DNA of 64,000 nt from Bacillus kwashiorkori (GCF_001375515.1 NZ_CTDX01000013.1:186001-250000); one strand, 5' to 3'; positions 7,509 to 16,985 are shown, counted from the stretch's first letter. Program-made: numbers and translations. The notes: a model not told the origin generated them from the sequence alone.

Positions 7509-8738
7509 ATGAATGAAGTAAAATCATACTTTTATGATTTTATCCCCGTTATATATGAGACTTCTGAAATAAAACGGAAAGAAATACTGAGAGATTTCCC
7601 ACTACCAGTCTTACCTACCGGGGAAGAAACTTTTAACATACAGAATGTAGAAAAAGGAAAAAATGTTCGTGTTCGACTACTACTTAACGAATTTAGTGTT
7701 GAAACAACAAAAACTAATAAACAGTACTTAAAAATGAGATTTAGTAATAATGCTGGAGCAATAAACGCTAAATTATGGGATAACCAAAATGCTGTAGAGA
7801 TAAATAAACCAATATTAGAAGCATTTTCTGTATTTGATGTTGAGGCAAGAGTTGAAGATTACCGTGGTCATAAATCATTAACTATTAACAAGCTTAAACC
7901 TTGTGAAGAGGATATTAATCCTTTTACTTTACTAGCCTACACAAAACAAAACATCGAGGACTTGACAGTTGAACTATTTTCTTATCTTGATGAACTTGAT
8001 TCCCCTTTTAAAGAAATTTCATATGCAGCTATGCATCGTTTTTGGGATCAATTTTGTATAAGACCTGCAGCGAAAGGGTTTCATCATAACTATCTAGGTG
8101 GACTGCTAAAGCATACAGTTGGGTTAATGAGATTTGCAAGATACATTTTAAGACATGAAAATAATCACTACCAAGCAACACTAAAACTTATTAATCGGGT
8201 TGAGAAAGCACATAAAAGTGACATATGGGCGCAAATGCAAACAACTGTGAATCCACAACAATTGGTATGGAAAGACACAATTGATCATTTATATACCATG
8301 TTTTACGGTATGATGGAACATAAAGATATTGTTCCAAACTATAACATAGTTTTGACAAGTATTTTATTCCACGATATCGGTAAATTACTAGAATACGATC
8401 ATGCTGGAAAAAAATATGAAGAGTTTAAGTTTCTATTTCCAACAGCCAATCATTCAAACGTTGAAAACCGCAAACAGACTGGAATCAAAATGGATGAGTT
8501 AGGTGTTATGATTGGACACATTCCTTATGGAGTCCTTATCCTGTCCAAAATAATTGAAAGTGAAAATATTACCATTTCTTTAGAAGATATTCACCATATT
8601 TCACATTGTATTTTGTGTCATCACGGCCTTCCTGAATGGGGTGCCTGTATTAGAAATCCACAAACTATTGAAGGGTATATTATTCATATTGTTGACTTTT
8701 TGGATAGTAGATATGAAAATACCGAAGAATTGAAATAA
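7509..8738 (+). CDS. Element-borne YhaM-like OB-fold/HD-domain nuclease homolog
   Basis: This predicted cytoplasmic protein of 409 residues resembles YhaM, a 3'-5' exoribonuclease. An OB-fold-like region (about residues 40-130, with LKMRFSNNAGAINAKLWD and VEDYRGHKSLTI) precedes an HD phosphohydrolase-type domain. The HD motif is LFHDIGKLLEYD, with further histidines in KGFHHNYLGGLLKHT and LCHHGLPEWG. It is about 95 residues longer than typical YhaM because of an insertion before the HD motif. The ATG at 7509 is preferred over 7494 because GGGAG precedes it at normal spacing. It faces the recombinase genes and shares a terminator with them. It may replace the host YhaM that the element disrupts, or protect or regulate the element; both are inference. 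Confidence 0.85.
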   Translation: MNEVKSYFYDFIPVIYETSEIKRKEILRDFPLPVLPTGEETFNIQNVEKGKNVRVRLLLNEFSVETTKTNKQYLKMRFSNNAGAINAKLWDNQNAVEINKPILEAFSVFDVEARVEDYRGHKSLTINKLKPCEEDINPFTLLAYTKQNIEDLTVELFSYLDELDSPFKEISYAAMHRFWDQFCIRPAAKGFHHNYLGGLLKHTVGLMRFARYILRHENNHYQATLKLINRVEKAHKSDIWAQMQTTVNPQQLVWKDTIDHLYTMFYGMMEHKDIVPNYNIVLTSILFHDIGKLLEYDHAGKKYEEFKFLFPTANHSNVENRKQTGIKMDELGVMIGHIPYGVLILSKIIESENITISLEDIHHISHCILCHHGLPEWGACIRNPQTIEGYIIHIVDFLDSRYENTEELK

Positions 8739-8740
8739 AC

Positions 8741-8782
8741 AAAAGCCCTTTCTACGCTGTAATGCCTAGTAGGGCTTTTTTT
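8741..8782. terminator. Bidirectional terminator between the YhaM-like gene and the recombinase operon
   Basis: AAAAGCCCT and AGGGCTTTTTTT form a stem with runs of A and T on opposite sides, between two converging genes. Confidence 0.8.
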
Positions 8783-9487
8783 CTAAAGGTCCTTCCAAAG
8801 ATCCAAACTTGCCGATTCTTTTTTATGTTCCTTTATGTCGATTACCTTTGAATTCTTATCCACCTTTTCTATTTCAAAAAATTCAAATGCATTATGATTA
8901 AATAAATTTTCTAATGCTCTCTTAACAGGTTTTGTTGAATTTTTTGTTGTAGTTAGTAGGTTTACTAGATTCTTCTCTTTTCTATCTTTACCATAATAAA
9001 AAAGCTTATAAATAGTAGATTGAGCTTCTTTGTTTAAGTCCCTCAATTCTTTAATTTTTTTCCTCTGTTCTATTATTTTCTCGTTTAAATCTTTAATTTT
9101 TTTCTCATTTTTCTTTTCTTTTTTTAGAAGTAATTTAATTTCTTTCTCATATGGCTCTAACGTTTTAAAGAGTTTTTCCGGATCGTTACCTAACTTTGCG
9201 ATTGAATCTTTTATACTTGGGAGTTTAATGACGGGATTCTCATTTTCCATTAGAATTGGAGTATTTACTGCTTCATTATATCTTTCTATTTCATGAAAAC
9301 CATCATACGCAGCTTTTCTCCAGTAATATTCAGGGATTGGTTTACTTAGCCAATCAAGTTCTCCCTTTTTATATAATTCCGTAACATATTCAGCAAATGG
9401 CCTTTTATTTATAATTTTAACTTTATTTTCTTCTACATATCTGTCAAGTAACTCATCGATTTTGTCTTTTGGATACTTGTTTGCCAA
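8783..9487 (-). CDS. Coiled-coil accessory protein in the TnpC position of a Tn554-like module
   Basis: The protein is 234 residues from a TTG start at 9487, chosen because AGGGGTG precedes it. A lysine- and glutamate-rich coiled coil spans roughly residues 115-165 (KEKKNEKKIKDLNEKIIEQR). It overlaps the end of the upstream recombinase gene by 55 bases and is last in the operon. In Tn554, the small TnpC protein occupies this place and helps transposition. I recognise position and general character, not clear sequence identity, so the function is inferred. Confidence 0.65.
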   Translation of the reverse strand: MANKYPKDKIDELLDRYVEENKVKIINKRPFAEYVTELYKKGELDWLSKPIPEYYWRKAAYDGFHEIERYNEAVNTPILMENENPVIKLPSIKDSIAKLGNDPEKLFKTLEPYEKEIKLLLKKEKKNEKKIKDLNEKIIEQRKKIKELRDLNKEAQSTIYKLFYYGKDRKEKNLVNLLTTTKNSTKPVKRALENLFNHNAFEFFEIEKVDKNSKVIDIKEHKKESASLDLWKDL

Positions 9488-11244
9488 CTGAGATTCACCC
9501 CTGTCTGTTCATAAATATGATCCACACAAACTCCAATACTTTCTAATAAATCTTTTAATTCCTTCGATTTAGTGTTCAATACTTGTTTTATCCGTAAGTT
9601 CAAATCGATTTGTTCCAATTTATTACTCAGTATTTGTTCGTGTATTTGCCCTAAAGCATTGTAAACTTTTAGAGCATCATTTTCTACAGAATTCATCCAC
9701 ATTACAATCTCATTGTATTTTTCCTTAAATTCTTCATACTCTATTTTCCAATATTCTTTACATACAAAACAATATGGTTTACATCTTTTAGTAGTTGCTG
9801 TACACCAACCAATATCCAACTTATCCCACTTTTCCTGATCAGGCTCCTGATTCTTTAAGATGAATCTACGTCTAAATTCATCATCTATCTTTGAACTAGT
9901 TGAAGGCGCTTTAATTGTCTCAAAAAATTTAGACTTAAAATATTGTCCTTCAATATCAAATAATCGTAGCAGCTGAAATGTGGAAGAATCGGTTTCAAAC
10001 TCTCTATGTTTAAAGTAATGAGTTTGTGCTTTTAGCGATAAATGTCCACCTAATCTAGCAATTTCCACAGGATGAAGGCCTTGAAGTTTTAAAAACATAA
10101 AAGCTAAATGCCTAGTATCATTTGGCCTCAATCGTCGCTCTATATCAAAAATAATACCATTTTTTCGACTCTTAGATATTGTTTCTATATCATCTTTACC
10201 AATATCTCTTAATGTGAAATTATACGGGGGATTTTTAATAATAGTTTCATAAAAATCATATAACATATTTGAAAAGGCATCTTGATTAATTCTTCTATCA
10301 TTTCTTTTCTTATTGGAACTCAATCCTACTAACTTATCTCTCATTTTTCTGTAAGCTTTAAAAGATATTAAAGTTTCGGATTCTCCAAACTTATCGGATT
10401 CAACAACATAATTATTAATTATATTATAGAATCTTTCATCTATTTCAATTCTATCAATGACCTGAATTCTTTTTTTATTATTCCTCTGTTTAGCTCTTGG
10501 CAGTTTTAAATAGTATCGATTACTTTCGATTTTTAAGTCATTTCTTTTGATTTTTAAAAACTCACCTATTCTCATTGGTATTTTTGTCGTTAATATCCAC
10601 CAGATTCTTATTGGTGAAAAATATAGATATCTCCAATCATCTTTAGGATTACTGGAAAAAAAGTCATTCAAAACAAATAAAAACTTTAAGCAATCACGAC
10701 TAGAAGGGATTGCTCTAGTTTTAGATTCGAATTTTTTATGTAGCTCACTGATTAACCCAATATATTCATCTGTTGTATCTAATTCGTCATAAAAATCCAA
10801 AAAGTTAAATATAGATATTATCGTTGAATATTTTACTTGCTCAGTAATCTCAGTTAGTAAATAGTCCTCTAAATCACCCAAATTCGATATATTAAAAGTA
10901 TCAGTCATATTTAATATTCTAACTAAATATCGGAAATGGCTTTGTACAGTACCACCTGAATACTCTAATAATAAAGTGGAGACCCAACATTTTAATACAT
11001 CAAGCATTTTTTCATTTTTATACTCTTTATATTTAAGAAAATCGATTGTCAGTATAGTATCTTGATTCTCATTATAAACATACCAAACGTTATCTTTATA
11101 AGAATAATTGGTAAAATAATTTATTGTAATTTTCTCCAAATAACTATCAATATTATCTTTTGCAACCTCAATACTATAATCAAGGTCAAATTCCTCATTA
11201 CTTGATTCATCTATTGTAAATTCATAGTTTAATAATGCATTCAA
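9433..11244 (-). CDS. tnpB: TnpB-type tyrosine recombinase of the Tn554-like element
   Basis: This is a site-specific recombinase that should act with its two partners to excise and integrate the element. The start is set at the TTG at 11244, which follows AGGAGGGG, giving about 604 residues. The C-terminal catalytic region shows MRIGEFLKI (first Arg), NDTRHLAFMFL (second Arg/His), LGGHLSLKAQTHYF (His and the candidate Tyr). It is followed by a cysteine cluster (WCTATTKRCKPYCFVCKEYW) seen in Tn554 TnpB proteins. It begins 19 bases after the preceding recombinase gene. Confidence 0.85.
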   Translation of the reverse strand: MNALLNYEFTIDESSNEEFDLDYSIEVAKDNIDSYLEKITINYFTNYSYKDNVWYVYNENQDTILTIDFLKYKEYKNEKMLDVLKCWVSTLLLEYSGGTVQSHFRYLVRILNMTDTFNISNLGDLEDYLLTEITEQVKYSTIISIFNFLDFYDELDTTDEYIGLISELHKKFESKTRAIPSSRDCLKFLFVLNDFFSSNPKDDWRYLYFSPIRIWWILTTKIPMRIGEFLKIKRNDLKIESNRYYLKLPRAKQRNNKKRIQVIDRIEIDERFYNIINNYVVESDKFGESETLISFKAYRKMRDKLVGLSSNKKRNDRRINQDAFSNMLYDFYETIIKNPPYNFTLRDIGKDDIETISKSRKNGIIFDIERRLRPNDTRHLAFMFLKLQGLHPVEIARLGGHLSLKAQTHYFKHREFETDSSTFQLLRLFDIEGQYFKSKFFETIKAPSTSSKIDDEFRRRFILKNQEPDQEKWDKLDIGWCTATTKRCKPYCFVCKEYWKIEYEEFKEKYNEIVMWMNSVENDALKVYNALGQIHEQILSNKLEQIDLNLRIKQVLNTKSKELKDLLESIGVCVDHIYEQTGVNLSWQTSIQKTKSMSYLTDM

Positions 11245-11263
11245 AATAACTCCCCTCCTAAAT

Positions 11264-14200
11264 CTATGTGCCAATAAGACTCCGATTCTCACTTAAAAAT
11301 AGTTGCCAATCCTCCGGTAATTCACTTAAAAGTAATTTCCACTTTTCCTCGTCTAATTTTAAAAACTCGTAAACAACATTCCCATATTTACGCTCAGCAT
11401 TTTTAAATAATCTAAGACGACCAGCGAAGTTTATTAAAAATCTTTCTTTATCACCTTTGTATTTAAGATTTGAAAACTCATTAAGGATAAATTCGAAATC
11501 ATTCCATAGTAGCCTAGTTAACTCAGATATGGCATAAAAATGAGGTATTGAATAATGGCAGCCTCCTAAACAGTTTCTACCCGGATATGGACAGTTCGAT
11601 TTCCCAATCAAGCATTGAACATCTTTTTCTTTACTGGGTAATTGCATAAACAGTATTTCTTCATATTTTTGTTGAATATCACGTGAGTCCATTTCTAAAA
11701 TTATTTCTTTTAATATCTCTTCATCATTAGTTGCAGTTAAAAGAAAAGTTGCAAGTGTCTCAAGTTTAAATATATTACCGAAAGAATCTACAAGCTCATT
11801 ATTTTGTTTCGTTTTTTCTTCAAGTGATGTTGTTTCTCCAAATAAAATATCAGTAAAAGTATCTGCAATAAATCCAAAATGATCATATCTTGAGAAAAGC
11901 TGCGATGTAAGGAAGTTTATTTCCTCTTGAGTAAAAAGCCAATAAATATTTGACGTTTCTATATTTTTATGTCCTCGAAATTGTTTAAGGATTTCTAATT
12001 CATGAGGCCCATTTTCCTCCTTCGATATACTAATTGTAAATGAGAATACTGTTCGGTTCATTTTTAATGTTTCAAACCCAACATTTCCTTTAAAATCCTC
12101 AAAAAAACTTTCCTTTGGCTTATTTTTAAATCTATTATCTGAAGTCATAAAATTAATTATAGATTCATTAATATTATTTAATAATCTTGTTCTTATTTCA
12201 CAAAGCGTGATAGCGCTCGCAAAAGCCATTAATAATTTATCCGGTATAAATAAATATCTATCCACACCATTCTTAGAGAAGTTATATGTTTTAATTTGAA
12301 GCCTACGTAATAACCTTTCTGCATCTGGTTTACTAATTTCATTATTCTCTATCCATTCTATTGTCGGTTCTATTGAAGTATCTTTAAAAGATACTCTAGG
12401 AAAACTAATATAGTCTGGAGTTCTCCAAATATTTGTTAAATGAAGTAAAACGAATAACCATGCAGAATCATAACGATCATACACAAAATTAATATTTCTT
12501 TTTTCTACCTTCGCTTGTACTGCCTTTTTTATACTATCTATGGCTTTTCTTTTATGCAAACTAACATTTTCCTCTGTTGAAATATATTCAAAAAATTGAC
12601 GAAATTCTTCAGGAGAATATATTTCTTTTGTTTTACGTTTTTGTTCACGTTCGTAAGGATTATTTATTTCGCTCATTCTAAAAGTAACCTTATTTTGCAT
12701 TTTTTGTGAAATATGAATAGCATGCAAAAAACTATATAAATGTTTTTGATAGTGTAATTGTATTTTTTTATTAAAAAAGGCAATATTCAACTCTTTAGAA
12801 GAGCAATTAAAAATTTCCTTCGTTAAGAAAGTGATCATATCTTTAGTTAAATTAACAAATATGTTTATTCTTTGTAATCTATCATCGTAAGTATTGGGAT
12901 TCCACTCACTGGATTTACTCTTAATATAAATTCCCCATAGCTTTTCGGTTTCTCTAAGATGATTTGGAAAAGTAAAATTTTCCATCTGTAGGCGGTGTCT
13001 TACATTATCATAAATAGTCCCTACATCCATATAGTATTGCTGGTTATATTGTAATCTTTTATAATTTTCTTCTACAGAACTTTTCAAATAAATGATCCTT
13101 TTATTTAGGAATTTAACGTCACTAGCAACTAATACAGGGACTTTTGTCTTTCTAACATCATGCGCGTCAGGATCATAATTATATTTTTCTAACACTTCGT
13201 TACGGGTATACCATTTTTCATTTATGATGCTTAATAACTTCACTTGTTGTTCTTTAAGCTTGATTACTTTAGATTTACTAAACAGTGTTAAGTTGTTGTG
13301 AACTTTCTTTTCTACCCGTAAAAGACCCGTATCAAGAAATTGTTTTATTCTCTTGTTTGTGAGATTTAGGTAGGCCATTACTTGTTTTCTATTTAAGTAC
13401 TCTGATTCCTCTAAATCTTGTTGTAACTTTTCTTCCGAAGTTATCTTTTTACTCTTTTTTTCTATTAAACACTCAAAATCAAATTTGTTCACATAAGCAA
13501 GTTCAAGTTTGAATCCAATTTTTACAACTTCTACCTCATTTACTTTCAGGAACTTATTTGTATCAATAAGATTTGATTTACCTAATTTTTCCATAACTTC
13601 TTCAAGCTTAATGTAGTTGCATAAGAAATTCACTATACTACTTTTTGTAAAAAATCTTTTGATATTTTCATATTTTTTTTCGTTAATAAATATTAAAGGA
13701 TATTTTAAATTGACAAATTCAATATACCCCTTATCCGCTAATTCAATTAATTTAAAAATTCCACCAGATCTAAGTGTATCTTTAGGTAAATTAGATCCTA
13801 ATCTTTCCCAGACCTCTAAATCAATTAAATGGTCTTTTATAAATTCTCTTTCCCAAATTTCTTGTATTTTCTTAAAATCTACTAGTTGTGATTTTTTATA
13901 AAGTGTCTTACCATTACTTTCAATTGTTTCTACTTTCAGTAATCCAAGTTTAATAATCTGCTCAAATTTTTTATTTGTAAATCCTAAATACAATTTTGCT
14001 TGATTCCTGCTTATGTATTCTGGTAAATCAACTATATTGAGCTGTCCTTTCACTTCTTCACGTGTAAGTTTATTTTGCCCATCTTCTATTAATTGCATTA
14101 CTGCTTCCTTATTTACAAAGGTCATATCATATTTTTCCGAAAGCTGAATTACTGGAATACCTTTTTCTCTTATAATTGATAGTGTATATTGAAAACCTGA

Positions 14201-14644
14201 TTTTCCCATTAATTTCTTAGCATCATTTAGTTTTATATAATCTCTTAAAAAACATTCAAGACTAGACTTCTTAAAAAATCTTTTTATATTTTTATATTTG
14301 TTATCTCTAATAGAAATGAGAGGGTATTTCAGCTCAACCATATCAATTAAACCTAAGTCAACTAAGGAAATTAATTTCTTTATTCCTGAAGAACGTAAAG
14401 AATCTTTCTTAGAATTTGAACCTAATAATTTCCAAACATCTAGATCTATTAAATGTTCTTTAATAAAATTTTTCTCCCATTCCACATGCTTTAATAATTT
14501 CTCTAATTCAACATACTTCACTCTATTAATGTCAACAATATCCAAAACACCATGTTTTTCTAAAATTTCCGTTCCTCTCCGCCTAACTCCCAATTGAAAA
14601 TAAGGACTGTTTTTGTTGCTCAGTTCATTTATCTTAACTAACAT
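11264..14644 (-). CDS. Very large tyrosine-recombinase-like protein with duplicated N-terminal domains
   Basis: At 1126 residues this is far larger than classical Tn554 TnpB. The N-terminal third holds two copies of a roughly 190-residue unit. Matching segments are FIKDHLIDLDVWKLLGSN and FIKDHLIDLEVWERLGSN, KYKNIKRFFKKSS and KYENIKRFFTKSS, and the HTH-like YISRNQAKLYLGFTNKK and YLNRKQVMAYLNLTNKR. The C-terminal part resembles a tyrosine recombinase core (IWRTPDYISF; LKMNRTVFSF; FRGHKNIETSNIYWLF). It ends in a possible zinc site (CLIGKSNCPYPGRNCLGGCH). The usual HxxR histidine looks replaced, so activity is uncertain. The start overlaps the tnpA stop region (TAAATG). The duplicated region may bind DNA ends or choose the target. 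Confidence 0.75.
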   Translation of the reverse strand: MLVKINELSNKNSPYFQLGVRRRGTEILEKHGVLDIVDINRVKYVELEKLLKHVEWEKNFIKEHLIDLDVWKLLGSNSKKDSLRSSGIKKLISLVDLGLIDMVELKYPLISIRDNKYKNIKRFFKKSSLECFLRDYIKLNDAKKLMGKSGFQYTLSIIREKGIPVIQLSEKYDMTFVNKEAVMQLIEDGQNKLTREEVKGQLNIVDLPEYISRNQAKLYLGFTNKKFEQIIKLGLLKVETIESNGKTLYKKSQLVDFKKIQEIWEREFIKDHLIDLEVWERLGSNLPKDTLRSGGIFKLIELADKGYIEFVNLKYPLIFINEKKYENIKRFFTKSSIVNFLCNYIKLEEVMEKLGKSNLIDTNKFLKVNEVEVVKIGFKLELAYVNKFDFECLIEKKSKKITSEEKLQQDLEESEYLNRKQVMAYLNLTNKRIKQFLDTGLLRVEKKVHNNLTLFSKSKVIKLKEQQVKLLSIINEKWYTRNEVLEKYNYDPDAHDVRKTKVPVLVASDVKFLNKRIIYLKSSVEENYKRLQYNQQYYMDVGTIYDNVRHRLQMENFTFPNHLRETEKLWGIYIKSKSSEWNPNTYDDRLQRINIFVNLTKDMITFLTKEIFNCSSKELNIAFFNKKIQLHYQKHLYSFLHAIHISQKMQNKVTFRMSEINNPYEREQKRKTKEIYSPEEFRQFFEYISTEENVSLHKRKAIDSIKKAVQAKVEKRNINFVYDRYDSAWLFVLLHLTNIWRTPDYISFPRVSFKDTSIEPTIEWIENNEISKPDAERLLRRLQIKTYNFSKNGVDRYLFIPDKLLMAFASAITLCEIRTRLLNNINESIINFMTSDNRFKNKPKESFFEDFKGNVGFETLKMNRTVFSFTISISKEENGPHELEILKQFRGHKNIETSNIYWLFTQEEINFLTSQLFSRYDHFGFIADTFTDILFGETTSLEEKTKQNNELVDSFGNIFKLETLATFLLTATNDEEILKEIILEMDSRDIQQKYEEILFMQLPSKEKDVQCLIGKSNCPYPGRNCLGGCHYSIPHFYAISELTRLLWNDFEFILNEFSNLKYKGDKERFLINFAGRLRLFKNAERKYGNVVYEFLKLDEEKWKLLLSELPEDWQLFLSENRSLIGT

Positions 14645-16030
14645 TTAATATTCTCTCCACCTACTCATGACCTTATTGTATAACTCAATGTTCTGTTCTC
14701 GCTTTAACGATAAATTTGAATCCAATTCGCCTTCTTGGTCTTCACCGCCTCCAAATTTTTTTGCTATCTTCTCCATCATTTCTTTAATCTTTTTCCTCGT
14801 TACCCTTCTTTCTAAATAATCTATAGCTGATAATAAACTTCTATCCCCACGTGAATCCCTAATTTCCTCAATACCTAAACCTTGATCTATTAAAAAGTTA
14901 GTAAACACTGCCCTACCAATATGGGTACTCCACGGTAAGGATTCAAGGAACTCTAAATCCTCGTAGTATCTGTTTTCTCTCAATTCTTCTAAAAATTTTT
15001 CCTTAACACGTTTAAACTTTTTAGCATAGTTTGGTCCACTTATCGGTACACCTGTTTTATAAGATACAAATAAAGAATCATCAATCTTTAACTTTCTTTT
15101 CAACTTTAAATCTTCTAGTTTTGAATCGTGAGCTTCATATAATTGATTGAGAAGATTTGAATGTATAATATATTGAATTCTTGGTCTCTTTACTTGATTA
15201 TATTTGTTATTAATCAAGTTTGGAAATAGCTTCTCCTGACGATCATCTATATCAACAAAAAATGATCTACTATCAGTTCCTCTATACCCTTTTGGCTTTA
15301 ATGCACTCTCTGTAAGATTCACTACCTCTCCTACACGTAATCCACCAAAGAACTGAAAGTATATGCCTAAAGCTATTTCTGATGCTTCTGACCTTGCTAT
15401 ATCAATAAATAACTTTACCAAGTCATATCTGTTTTCACCAAAATCCTTTAACGTTGTCATGTAATCATCTTGCTTTTTATTTGGCCTTTCTATATCCAAA
15501 ACAGAATTTCCAAATGGTGATATTAATATTTCATCACCCTTTTTATTAGTAGTTTTTCTTATCTTAGGATCTTGATCAATTAAGTCCTGTTCTTTTAAAA
15601 AGTTATAGAATCTTGTAAGAGTAGTTTCCCAATATGCTATAGTTTCTGAGTTTCTTCCCAAGTATGTACCATATGTAATAAAATCTGCACCGTGTTGTAA
15701 TTCTAACGCCCTTACTCCTTTTCCTTCTAACTGACTGTATTTCTTCTCTATATCTTCATCATCTTCATCCTCAATCTGAGTATAAATGTAGTTTAGGAAC
15801 ATACTTATTATTCTTGCCGCCCTTAGTTGAGTACTTGGCCCTAACTGATTATTTTTATAACACTTAACAATAAAGTTTGAAATAGGATGTGGTAGAATAT
15901 GTCCGGTTAGATTATTCTTTAAACCAATTAGCACTATATCGGTACTTTCTATTTTTCCTCCTACCCTTTCACTTTCAACTATTACTTCTCTTGGTAACCA
16001 TGTAAATTTTTTATCAAGAGGTATATACAC
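14645..16030 (-). CDS. tnpA: TnpA-type tyrosine recombinase of the Tn554-like element
   Basis: This is a tyrosine recombinase expected to perform strand exchange at the element ends. It is up to 466 residues; I prefer the GTG at 16030, which follows GAGGGGGG, over the GTG at 16045, which has no ribosome site. Catalytic motifs are FFGGLRVGEVVNL (Arg), STHIGRAVFTNFL (HxxR) and RGDRSLLSAIDYLERR (Tyr, with Asp where His/Trp is common). The N-terminal region resembles a SAM-like core-binding domain. It is the first gene of the recombination operon and lies about 150 bp from the element's right end, as in Tn554. Confidence 0.87.
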   Translation of the reverse strand: MYIPLDKKFTWLPREVIVESERVGGKIESTDIVLIGLKNNLTGHILPHPISNFIVKCYKNNQLGPSTQLRAARIISMFLNYIYTQIEDEDDEDIEKKYSQLEGKGVRALELQHGADFITYGTYLGRNSETIAYWETTLTRFYNFLKEQDLIDQDPKIRKTTNKKGDEILISPFGNSVLDIERPNKKQDDYMTTLKDFGENRYDLVKLFIDIARSEASEIALGIYFQFFGGLRVGEVVNLTESALKPKGYRGTDSRSFFVDIDDRQEKLFPNLINNKYNQVKRPRIQYIIHSNLLNQLYEAHDSKLEDLKLKRKLKIDDSLFVSYKTGVPISGPNYAKKFKRVKEKFLEELRENRYYEDLEFLESLPWSTHIGRAVFTNFLIDQGLGIEEIRDSRGDRSLLSAIDYLERRVTRKKIKEMMEKIAKKFGGGEDQEGELDSNLSLKREQNIELYNKVMSRWREY

Positions 16031-16064
16031 TTTAGCCCCCCTCACGTTCCAAATATTATATTTT

Positions 16065-16166
16065 CATTATATCTCACTTTTTATAATGTGAGAACTCAAA
16101 AAGAACCCTTATATATAAGGGTTCCAAACGTACTTTTATATGTATTTTTGATTTCGTTTCTCACTC
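16065..16166. repeat. Right-end palindrome and TCTCAC boxes of the element
   Basis: A perfect 22-bp palindrome (arms GAACCCTTATA and TATAAGGGTTC) occupies 16103-16124. TCTCAC or its complement occurs around 16065, 16088 and 16157, flanking it. The block lies between tnpA and the yhaM junction. Recombinase-binding or end-recognition sites are the likely role; the palindrome could also end the truncated yhaM transcript, since its minus-strand arm is followed by TTTTT. Confidence 0.55.
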
Positions 16167-16926
16167 GTATATAGATAAGGGAAAGGACAATATGTTGGAG
16201 TACGAGTACTTCTTCACCATTAATGTTTAGTTCTTCAGCTGCTTTTCCAATTTCATTTACCATGATCGTAATATGACCTAACAGATTTCCTTCCGTCGTA
16301 TAAGTGGTTGAAATAGGGCCAGATAATTCCATCACTTTGCCAAGATCATGTAAAATAATCCCTGCATACAATAAATCTACGTTCAATGTAGGATATAATG
16401 CTGTAATCGCCTTTGCCAAATCTAACATTGATACGACATGATAAGCTAATCCAGAATAAAATTCGTGATGATTTTTCGTTGCTGCTGGATATTCGAAAAA
16501 TTCTTTACTATATTTTTTTATTAAGTGACGTGTAAGTCTTTGGATGTTCGGATTTTTCATTTCAAATATATATTGGGTAATTTTACTTTGCATTATATCC
16601 ATTCCGAGTGGTGCCTTTTCGATAAGATCTTCAATAGCAATTTGTTCTTGAGAATGGAGTGGCCGTATTTTACGAATGCGTAGTTGCAGCTTGCCACGGT
16701 AATTTTGAATGTCACCGTTTATTTTTACTATCGTTTGTTCAACATACAGTTTTTCTACTTCCTCCGTTACATCCCATAATTTTGCTTCAATTTCTCCGCT
16801 CTTATCTTGTAATATTAATGTTAAAAATGGCTTACCATTACTGGCAATGCCTCTCGTACTAGATTTAATTAATAAATATTGTTCAACTTGTTCGCCCGCA
16901 TCATAAAAACATATTCCTTTTTTCAT
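16096..16926 (-). pseudogene. yhaM: Host yhaM (3'-5' exoribonuclease) truncated by the element
   Basis: YhaM degrades RNA, and ssDNA in vitro, from the 3' end. The ATG at 16926 follows AGGAGGGCCT. Residues 1 to about 249 match YhaM well: an OB-fold ([42 protein letters not shown]) and most of the HD domain ([26 protein letters not shown]). At Ser, codon 16180-16182, normal sequence stops, where relatives continue HHGKAEWG. The remaining 27 codons ([12 protein letters not shown]...) are read from the transposon end. About 65 C-terminal residues including the conserved HHG are lost, so activity is doubtful. It lies last in a yhaO-yhaN-yhaM operon. Confidence 0.9.
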
Positions 16927-16985
16927 AGGCCCTCCTATTAATATTGTAATAGTTAGAATTTCCTTTGTTATTCATTTACCAACCT

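Larger units (their letters stand above)
1..16179. mobile_element. Large Tn554-like transposon inserted in yhaM (left end outside window)
   Basis: The right boundary is placed at about 16179 because the host yhaM reading frame is normal up to the Ser codon at 16180-16182 and then turns into unrelated sequence just before its conserved HHG motif. Inside lie three consecutive tyrosine-recombinase-like genes and a coiled-coil gene, all transcribed away from the junction, which is the tnpA-tnpB-tnpC layout of Tn554-type elements. Cargo comprises a YhaM-like gene, an IS21-family element and a cadmium-resistance region. No sequence encoding the missing C-terminus of host YhaM was seen between position 1 and the junction, so the left end is inferred to lie outside the window. 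That 1-16179 is one unit is inference; nested or adjacent elements are the alternative. Confidence 0.6.
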
